Source of the DNA: Bacteroidia bacterium
GTDB taxonomy: Bacteria > Bacteroidota > Bacteroidia > NS11-12g > UBA955
DNA: 64,000 nt
Assembly: GCA_023228875.1 (NCBI GenBank)
Contig: JALOAG010000001.1
Span: 310,001-374,000 of the forward strand
Direction: 5' to 3'
Positions 8,238 through 15,600 of this stretch are shown here, piece by piece (the first letter of the stretch is position 1; each line of letters begins with the position of its first letter). The notes under the pieces were generated by a model. That model saw only the letters and a list, made by a program, of their open reading frames with translations, had not been told where the DNA came from and made no database searches. A program made the position numbers and the translations under genes.

Positions 8238-8606
8238 GGTGTTTCAAACTCCATTATTCCATTTTCAAACTCTGTTATCTCATTTTAAAACTTCATTATC
8301 TCATTTTCAAAGTCCGTTACCTTATTTTAAAACTTCATTACCCCATCTTCAAACCTCATCAACTCATTTTCAAAGTTCGTTACCTCACTTTCAAACCTCA
8401 TTACTTCATTTTCAAACTCCGTTATCTCTTATCTCTGTTTACGAGCTTGGAAACTCCGTTATTGAGGTTTACAAACCAATTATTGGAGTTTACAAATGAG
8501 ATAATGAGGTTTACAACACAGTTATTGGAGTTTACAAATGAGTTATTGGACTTTGAAACTCCGTTGTTGGAGTTTCAAAATGAAGTAATGAGGTTTGAAG
8601 ATGCGA
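8238..8606. repeat. Array of degenerate 21-bp repeats with an internal inversion
   Basis: Left half (about 8238-8436): nine consecutive 21-bp units resembling ATTTTCAAACTCCGTTATCTC. Right half (about 8463-8606): seven 21-bp units such as GGAGTTTCAAAATGAAGTAAT and GAGGTTTACAAACCAATTATT, which are the reverse complement of the left-half unit apart from a few bases. About 25 bp of less regular sequence separates the halves. Because the unit is 21 bp, translation of the right half forward, or the left half in reverse, gives a heptad of the form (F-E/Q/T-N-E-V/L-M/L-R/E). The left half has TAA stops in that frame (from TTTTAAAAC units) and there is no spacer sequence between units. Confidence 0.85.
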
Positions 8607-8719
8607 TTTTCTGTCAGTCCATCAGAAAAATGAGGCTTGTCAAAGAAACAACCGCCTTGCAAAGGGTGTTTGTGATGGATAAATTCAAAAATTTTTATTA
8701 TGAAGTATGGGGGGCAGAG

Positions 8720-8799
8720 GCGCAACGTTAGCCCCCGCGCCTGCAAGGGCAGGGGGCGACCCCGCAAGCCGGGGCATTGCGCTCCGCAACATTTTTTTT
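8720..8799 (+). other. GC-rich structured segment ending in a hairpin and T run
   Basis: In contrast to the AT-rich surroundings, this stretch contains three possible stems: GCCCCC/GGGGGC, CCCCG-CAAGC-CGGGG, and TTGCG-CTC-CGCAA followed within three bases by eight Ts. The last looks like a Rho-independent terminator on the plus strand, placed 30 nt before the next gene. It could end a transcript crossing the repeat array or act as leader structure for the following gene; the sequence does not decide. Confidence 0.5.
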
Positions 8800-8826
8800 A
8801 TAATATCAATTTAAAATATTTTAATC

Positions 8827-9861
8827 ATGAGAAATAATTTTAGAGTAGTTATCCCAAGGAAAGTGGATAGCTTCCTCACACTGGTGGGTAACATTCTCGC
8901 CAAACATACGGCTGATGGTGTAAACAGCCTTTTAACCCCTCTGAACATGGCGGATATGCAAGCAAAATACACCACCGCCACCACCCGCCACGCACAGGCA
9001 GGGCAGTTTGACCGCGACAAAGAAACCGCATTTGAACAGCGCAATGCTGCTCTGGGCATCATGCACACGCAACAGTCCTACACGCCCAATACGGTGCTGT
9101 ACTATGTAACAAGCATACGCGACCACCTTTTGGGTGTGTTCAAGGGCACGGAACAGTTGCTTGGCGACTGGACTTTTACAGTCAATTTGGGCGGCAGGGG
9201 AACAAGTCGGGTTGTTGTTCCGCGCAATGCGGAACGCCTGATAGGTTTAGCCAAAGGCATTTTAGCCAAACATGAGGCAGATGAAGAAGAAACCCTGCTT
9301 GGTTCGTTTGACATGGCAGCCTTTGCCAACCTCACGGAAGAAGCCGAAACCCAACACGAGCTGGCGCAAAAGCTAAGCAGGGACAAGGAGTCTGCAAACC
9401 AAGTCCGCAATAAGGCGTTGGGCTATGGCACAGGGCAGAAGCGGGGTTCTGCGGGTACGCTGCTTACTTATGTGGTTGCAGTGAGGGAGGTGCTTGTGGG
9501 CAACCACAAGGGTACGGAGCAGTTGCTTGGCGACTGGGGCTTTGAGGTAAATACCTCTCTGCCAACCAACCCCACGCCCGACCCTATTACGGCTATGGTG
9601 CAGGGCATTGTTACCAACGCTTCCACGAGTGTACCCATTGGCGGGGTAAGGCTTGTATTCGCCACCTCCGCAGGCGATACCGAGCTAACCACTGACCCCG
9701 CAGGCAACTATGCGGGCGAGGTGGAGTTGGAAGCACCTGAAACTGTTATGGTGGAAATAGCCCATGTGGGCTTTCTGCCTCTTAGCGAGGCGCACAGCCT
9801 TACCCCTGATTTGGTTCATGTAATCAACTTTGGGATTACGCCTGTTCCCATACCCGACTAA
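8827..9861 (+). CDS. Two-repeat helical protein with C-terminal carboxypeptidase-regulatory-like domain
   Basis: A 344-residue protein without signal peptide or membrane segment. Residues about 5-118 and 122-240 are two copies of one predominantly helical domain: each starts with (F/S)RVV(I/V)PR, has an ILAKHxAD motif, a Gln/Arg/Lys-rich helix with DKE, and ends KGTEQLLGDWxFxVN. Residues about 255-340 resemble a carboxypeptidase-regulatory-like beta domain (GIVTNASTSVPIGGVRLVF, DPAGNYAGEVELE). The gene is clearly richer in G+C than the housekeeping genes here, suggesting transfer. It follows the 21-bp array and the GC-rich hairpins. Function unknown. Confidence 0.75.
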   Translation: MRNNFRVVIPRKVDSFLTLVGNILAKHTADGVNSLLTPLNMADMQAKYTTATTRHAQAGQFDRDKETAFEQRNAALGIMHTQQSYTPNTVLYYVTSIRDHLLGVFKGTEQLLGDWTFTVNLGGRGTSRVVVPRNAERLIGLAKGILAKHEADEEETLLGSFDMAAFANLTEEAETQHELAQKLSRDKESANQVRNKALGYGTGQKRGSAGTLLTYVVAVREVLVGNHKGTEQLLGDWGFEVNTSLPTNPTPDPITAMVQGIVTNASTSVPIGGVRLVFATSAGDTELTTDPAGNYAGEVELEAPETVMVEIAHVGFLPLSEAHSLTPDLVHVINFGITPVPIPD

Positions 9862-9876
9862 GGGGAATTTATGATG

Positions 9877-9902
9877 AGCAAGGGGGCGCAAGCCCCTTTG
9901 CT
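9877..9902. terminator. Bidirectional terminator between convergent genes
   Basis: AGCAAGGGG (9877-9885) pairs with CCCCTTTGCT (9893-9902, one-base bulge) around GCGCAAG. It lies between the stop of the plus-strand repeat protein and the stop of the minus-strand T9SS cargo gene; T tracts are weak. Confidence 0.55.
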
Positions 9903-9903
9903 G

Positions 9904-12414
9904 TTACTCGTCTGCTTTGATTAGCTTGTAGGTTGTTATTCTGTTGCTGTCCGCAAGCACATGGACAAAGTAAATTCCTGTACTCATGCGGCTGATGTCT
10001 ATTGTGTTTGCTCCCGCTCGCAGGCTTCCGCCTGATAGCAGGTTGCCCGCAACACCTGTTATTTGGTAAGAGTAGCTGCCATGCTCCAAAACTTCTATGG
10101 TTAGCTCGGTGGTGGCGGGGTTGGGGTATAGTTTTATGCTTTTGAGCAGGATTGTGTTTACGTTGTCAATAGCGGTGTCTTTTTCTGCAATGACATGAAG
10201 CGTATCGGAAATGGCGGAGCAACCGCCATTGCTCATTATTCTAAGGCTGTAAATGCCTGTGTCGGTAGCAGACAAGGTTAGGAATGGCTTGTTTTCGCCT
10301 GTGGGGTTGCCGTCCCTTAGCCATTGGTAGCGGTCTGCTATGGCATCAGTTTTCAGCGTATCATTATCTTTGTAGAGAGTAGGAATATTGGGAACAGTAT
10401 CGAGAGATACAATGATGGTATCGTACATAACACAGCCGTTATATGCTGCTACCTTTGCCCAATAAATATTTTCATCTTTGACTTCTATTAGTTGTAAAGT
10501 GTCGCCTGTACTCCAAAGATATTGTTGCATATCAGCAGGGGCTTCTAAGATTACGGAAGTATCTAAGTTCTCGCACCAGTTTTTGTCAAGGCCCAAAAAG
10601 TTGGGTGCAATATCGGGCAGGGTGTCTATGGAAACGGTAAGAGTGTCGGCTGTGACGCAGCCATTGTCGGCTGTGGCTGTTACCCAATATGCACCTGCCG
10701 TGTCGGCTGTGATTTCGCTAAGGGTGTCGCCTGTGTTCCAAAGGTAAGAAGCAAAGCCGTCAGGGGCTTTAAATGTTACGAAAGTATCTACGTTCTCGCA
10801 CCAATGCCTGTCATCGCCCAGAAAATTTGCTTCTGTATGAGGCAGAGTGTAAAGTATGATGACTATGGTGTCGTACAGTACACAGAAATTAGGCGTGGTA
10901 ATTTTAGCAACATAAGTTCCTGCTGTGCCTACTGTGATTTGCGGAGAGGTTTCGCCTGTGTTCCATTGGTAGCAGTGCATTCCGCTTGGGGCTTGCAGTG
11001 TGAGGCTTGCGCCTAACGCCTCGCACCAACCTGTATCATTGCCTAAGAAGTGGGGGACTATGGCAGGTTCGACAAATACATTGGTAACGATTGTGTCGTT
11101 GCTTGCCAACACGCAACGCACCACCCAAAGCCCTGTGTAGGCAAACGTAATGGTTGGGCGGTTTTCTGTACGCTCAAACTCGTTGTTTGGATGCGTAAAT
11201 ATCCATTTCGTTATATTGACTACAAAAGAGGATAGCCCGAAATCAAATGTTTGATTACTACATTTGTCCTCATATATAATTCTTGGCTGTCCGTGTGTTA
11301 AATAGCCTGTAAATATATTAGGGAAGCCATACTGCATTTTTCCCCTTGATAAGTTCACAACCTTTTTATTTACTTGGATATTATTAAAATCGTTGCCTTT
11401 CATTGCTCCCACAAAAGTTGAGTCAGCCAATCCAAAGTAAATATTTCCGTCAATGGATAATTGCAGAGGGGCAGCGTAAGGCAAAATTAAACTATCAATA
11501 GTTTTAGATTGCATAGTAGGAATATTAAGCACCAAAACAGGGCTATCTCTCCGACCAATAAACAAATTCTCGCTGTTGTCTGAAAATTCAGTTCCCCAAG
11601 TTAAAACGGTCATTGGAATTGTTGTAAACAATTCCAAATGACCGTTTGTTTTATCAAACCTGTAAAGTTCACTAAAAATATTTAGGGGGTCGGGCGGGGT
11701 AAAAACATGAGCCATATACTTAGAGTTTGATGAAAATTTAATAAATCCCTGATTTGTAAATTTTCCATCAGTAAATATACTTTGTTTACTATACTCAATC
11801 CCTATCGAGTTAATAACAGGACATTTATTAAGTCCGTTATTTGTAAGCAGATATAAGAAAAAGTTATTATTCCCCCATTCATGCCCGACTATCCATATAT
11901 CCCTGCCGTTGGCGTGATAAACCGCACTTACTTTTTCAGATGAATTAGGGTGCAATAAAATATTTTTTTCAATAACCTTTCCGTTTCCGTTGTTGGCTTT
12001 TATATTGACAACGCAATATTTCAGCCCATTCAGATAATCGTAGGAATAGGGTGTGAGAAAAACATAATATAAAGAATCATTATCGGGGTGGTTAAGGATT
12101 AAGCCGTTTTGTGAAGCATCTTGACTTCCCTCTAAATCTGTTCCCTCCTCCATAATCTCGTGGTTCTTGTTCCATATAGTATTGCCGTCAGTATAGAATA
12201 GTAAGTTGCCGTTAGTATCTGAAATAGTGCCTGATGATTCTAAGGCATACATTCTACTGTCGGTTAATGAAATAGGCAAACCTGAACTAAAATCTATACC
12301 TGCGCTGTCGCCAAAATACCATTTAACCGCTTCATTTTGTGAAAACAAATAAGAGGGGCTGATTAAGCTAATCAATATTAGAAAAGAAATCTTTAAGCGA
12401 GATTTTGTGAATAT
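9904..12414 (-). CDS. Secreted T9SS type A cargo protein with propeller and three Ig-like repeats
   Basis: A large exported protein. An N-terminal signal-like segment (KSRLKISFLILISLISPSYLFSQ) precedes a WD40-like propeller region starting WYFGDSAGIDFSSG, seen in many Bacteroidota cargo proteins. Then come three tandem ~80-residue Ig/PKD-like repeats, each with FLGxDxxWCE, YxWNTGDT and a following DTxxVS. The C-terminus is a T9SS type A sorting domain (KLYPNPATTELTIEV ... GIYFVHVLA ... YKLIKADE). The start is unclear: no ATG precedes the signal sequence within a reasonable distance. I give the position matching an ATA codon; the nearest in-frame ATG is at 12537, buried in the overlapping XRE gene. 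No function beyond surface or secreted adhesin-like role can be inferred. Confidence 0.8.
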   Translation of the reverse strand: MFTKSRLKISFLILISLISPSYLFSQNEAVKWYFGDSAGIDFSSGLPISLTDSRMYALESSGTISDTNGNLLFYTDGNTIWNKNHEIMEEGTDLEGSQDASQNGLILNHPDNDSLYYVFLTPYSYDYLNGLKYCVVNIKANNGNGKVIEKNILLHPNSSEKVSAVYHANGRDIWIVGHEWGNNNFFLYLLTNNGLNKCPVINSIGIEYSKQSIFTDGKFTNQGFIKFSSNSKYMAHVFTPPDPLNIFSELYRFDKTNGHLELFTTIPMTVLTWGTEFSDNSENLFIGRRDSPVLVLNIPTMQSKTIDSLILPYAAPLQLSIDGNIYFGLADSTFVGAMKGNDFNNIQVNKKVVNLSRGKMQYGFPNIFTGYLTHGQPRIIYEDKCSNQTFDFGLSSFVVNITKWIFTHPNNEFERTENRPTITFAYTGLWVVRCVLASNDTIVTNVFVEPAIVPHFLGNDTGWCEALGASLTLQAPSGMHCYQWNTGETSPQITVGTAGTYVAKITTPNFCVLYDTIVIILYTLPHTEANFLGDDRHWCENVDTFVTFKAPDGFASYLWNTGDTLSEITADTAGAYWVTATADNGCVTADTLTVSIDTLPDIAPNFLGLDKNWCENLDTSVILEAPADMQQYLWSTGDTLQLIEVKDENIYWAKVAAYNGCVMYDTIIVSLDTVPNIPTLYKDNDTLKTDAIADRYQWLRDGNPTGENKPFLTLSATDTGIYSLRIMSNGGCSAISDTLHVIAEKDTAIDNVNTILLKSIKLYPNPATTELTIEVLEHGSYSYQITGVAGNLLSGGSLRAGANTIDISRMSTGIYFVHVLADSNRITTYKLIKADE

Positions 12415-12598
12415 TGAGCAGGGACAAAAAATAATCCATTGAGAGGTTTTGTCGCCCCCTCTCCACTTTCCAATAGTAAGCCCTGCTAAGGTCAAAGTCC
12501 ATTGCAAAATTTTCGTAGCTTGTGTAACCCTTTTCAATTCGTAATCGCTTTAATTTCGCTGCAATTTTAGCGATAATTTCTGGGTTTTGCAAATCCAT
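12368..12598 (-). CDS. Small XRE-family helix-turn-helix regulator
   Basis: A 76-residue protein that is almost entirely one HTH_3 domain: AAKLKRLRIEKGYTSYENFA, then FDLSRAYYWKVERGRQNLSM as recognition helix region, and a C-terminal SLLNIHKISLKDFF. It is a likely DNA-binding repressor or activator. It is divergent from the large M43 protease gene and its 3' end overlaps the 5' part of the downstream T9SS cargo gene in another frame. An inverted repeat spans its start codon, suggesting autoregulation. Target genes are inferred from position only. Confidence 0.8.
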   Translation of the reverse strand: MDLQNPEIIAKIAAKLKRLRIEKGYTSYENFAMDFDLSRAYYWKVERGRQNLSMDYFLSLLNIHKISLKDFFSNID

Positions 12599-12608
12599 TT
12601 TGCAAAAC
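12584..12608. promoter_or_regulatory. Inverted repeat over the XRE start codon, candidate operator
   Basis: GTTTTGCAAA (12584-12593), spacer TCCAT, TTTGCAAAAC (12599-12608): two perfect 10-bp arms. It covers the XRE initiator codon and lies 14 nt from the -33 element of the divergent protease promoter, so a bound regulator could affect both genes. Confidence 0.5.
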
Positions 12609-12621
12609 GCAACAATTTTAA

Positions 12622-12653
12622 TTTGTTTTATTACTCTCTACTGGATACATTTG
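12622..12653 (+). promoter_or_regulatory. Promoter of the M43 protease gene (-33 TTTG, -7 TACATTTG)
   Basis: TTTG at 12622-12625, 20 nt spacer, TACATTTG at 12646-12653. This is the best match to the Bacteroidota vegetative promoter in the window. The gene's ATG is 23 nt downstream. Confidence 0.75.
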
Positions 12654-12675
12654 CGCCCTTAAAAAGAAAAAACCT

Positions 12676-15600
12676 ATGAAATCAAAAATCTTACTACTAC
12701 TTTCAGTTGCTTTCTTTTCGTTCAAAGTCAGCAACGCCCAATCTGTTAACATGCCCGAATGTCTGTTTGACACCATTTTGCAAAAACATATTGCAGACAA
12801 CTTGCAGTACCAAAGAGAGTTGAAAGCGATGCCTTATGGAGTTCTCAGATTCAGAGAACAAAACCCCAATTTGCGTTTTTACCCCAAACCCCTCTCGCCC
12901 TCGAATCCTCTTGTGAACAATGGTGGATGTGATAACTGTATATTAATCGAACCTATCTGTTTCAAATCCAGATACAATATACCCATAGTAGTGCACATCA
13001 TTTACCTGCAAGGCGACACCGTTCAGGGTACAGGCAGCAACATAAGCAACAGTCATGTTTACCAAGCCATAACCTCGCTCAACAGGAAGTTTGCAGGTTA
13101 TGATATTACCGATGCAAGGGCAGTAAATACGGGCATACAGTTCTTTCTCGCCCCGGTGGGTGCAGACAGCAACGGGATTGTACGCTATGAAAGTGCTATG
13201 AGTAATCATCATTACAACGATATGGATACGCTGTACAGGCTTATTGCACCCGAATACAGAACAGGTAAATACCTGAATGTCTTTATTGTCAACAAATTGA
13301 TAACACCCGAAGTAGGGGGATATGCGGCATTTCCCAATATGCTGCCACGGACGGAAGGCTCACCATATAACATGGTAGTAATTTCACGCAGGCAGTTTGG
13401 CGATTATAACGAATGCAACGGCTGCGACCTCGCCATCACCTCCACGGGCAAAACCACCGCCCACGAGATAGGGCATTTTTTGGGATTATATCATACTCAT
13501 CAGGATGGCTGTTCTGAAACGGTAAGCATAAGAAAAGACTGTAGTACAGAGGGAGACGAATGTTGCGACACTCCTCCTTGTGTTGTTGACACAACATGCA
13601 ATTCCACAAATACCTGTAGCGAATTTCCAAACAATCCTGACCAGAAAGAAAACCTGATGAGTTATTCTCCCCAGTCCTGCACCCGCTTTTTCACACGAAA
13701 CCAAGCGGAGCGGATGCACTATTTTCTTGAAAATCAGCGAAGGGATTTGACTGACATAGACTGGATTATTTCTCTCAAACCTGATGTGTGTATGTTCAGT
13801 GCAAGATTCAAACTTTCAGGCAACCTCGTGTGTGACACAGGCACTGTGTCAATGACTGCACTCCCATTTGACAATACCGGAGTTACCTATATCTGGACTG
13901 TCTTTGACCAAGATCAAAATCCCGTACTAAACACTACGAATACAGACCAAAACATTTTCAGCTTTTCAACTGTAGCACATTCTCTGCCGTTCGGTTATTA
14001 TGATGTGCAACTTCAGGTGGTTTATGACACGGATACTGCTGTTGAATATATGAACAAGGCAATAGCCGTTATCGACTGTAAATCGCCCCTTAGACACGAG
14101 GGCGGCAACTGGTTCTTTGGGAAATATGCGGGACTTGTATTTACCGAAGCAGGGGTGAGGCCGAGTACAGAGGCTTCTTTTCGTGCGCCAAATTCTATCA
14201 ACAGTTCGGAAGGCTGCATAAGCCTGAGCGACAGTTTGGGCAACTTGCTTTTTTATGCAGGTGGCTATACTCATAGAAATAACGAAGGTACTATTTTTAA
14301 CGGCAATCACGAGAAAATTAATAACAACTATAATGTGGAGATTGGTGGCAACAGTGTACAAAATTCGGTTGCTTTTCCCTGCCCCTTTACACAAGACAGA
14401 ATGATGCTAATGCAGGTTAATTCCCGTGATACAGGCAGGCTTAGTTACACTCTGCTCAAAAAAGGAACAAGCGGTTTCTATGAACTTGACACCCCTTCGG
14501 TAAACACCGAAATTTATATTCCTCAGCTTGGCAGTGGAAGCCTTTTGGTGGGTGAAGCACTCACTGTTGCACCAAAGTGTAATAACAAAGGCTACTGGGC
14601 AGTAGTTGTGGCACCTCAAAATCATGACAGTATTCGGGTTCTTGCCGTGCTGTCTGTGGACACAAATGGAATCAACCTTGCAGACACTGTTTTGTTGAGC
14701 CAAACAGTATATTCATCAGAAATGCCATTTAAGCTTCAGGACGGCTATGGTCATGCCAAATTCTCGCCCGATGCTCGTTTTTTTGCAGTCGGAAAACATA
14801 TTTTCGACTTTGATCGTGCTTCTGGCAAGTTGAAGAAAAAGCTGAATATCCATTCCGTTAACAACGAAGGTTTTTACGCTTCTAATCATATCACACGTGA
14901 TGTTTACGGCTTATCTTTTAGTCCTAATTCGCAATATTTTTATTGGCTTGATTCGATTAACGACTTAGCAGAAATAAGGCGTATTGATTTATCAATAGCA
15001 GACCCGTTGCAGGAAATACAGGTTATTGGTCAGCACGCAGGTAATGAATACTTCCATGCTCTACAGTTAGGTCCTGATAAGAAAATTTACATTGCAAATC
15101 ATAGTTCTGGCGAATTGGGCGTAATCAATTATCCCGATAAAGAGTGGGATAAAATGCAGGCTAACCCTTTGGGTTATGAACCATACGGAGCACCTTTGCA
15201 AATTGGGGGTACAGGAGGTAGTTCACAATATGGACTGCCTAATATGATAGATGCTCTCCGTCCTGACCAAATTAAAGACACAATTTATTATACAATCAAA
15301 AACTGCAATACAGTAACATTCAGCACAACAGCCTGTTGCAGAACTTCTTATCTTTGGTTGTTTGGCGATGGGGACACATCGCAACAAAAGGAAACAGAAC
15401 ATAGTTTTGCCACTTCCGGAAATTATAATGTCAGACTTGTATTAGACAATACAGATACGCTGTCAGTTATAATCAGTATATCACCAGAAATCAAAATTAA
15501 TGGCAAAACACAACTATGCAATAAAGAGCAATACGAGGTCTATGAAGTAGTCAATATGAACGGTTTTTCTTCTGGAATACACTTAACATGGGAGGTAAGA

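Noticed and set aside
8238..8606. 21-bp array as a CRISPR
   Set aside because: Units are directly adjacent with no unique spacers, are degenerate, change orientation midway, and no cas genes are in the window.
8023..8731. Two open frames across the 21-bp array as real proteins
   Set aside because: They read through repeats in different frames, start in non-coding sequence, and the left frame runs antisense to the heptad sense; no homologous start or signal is visible.
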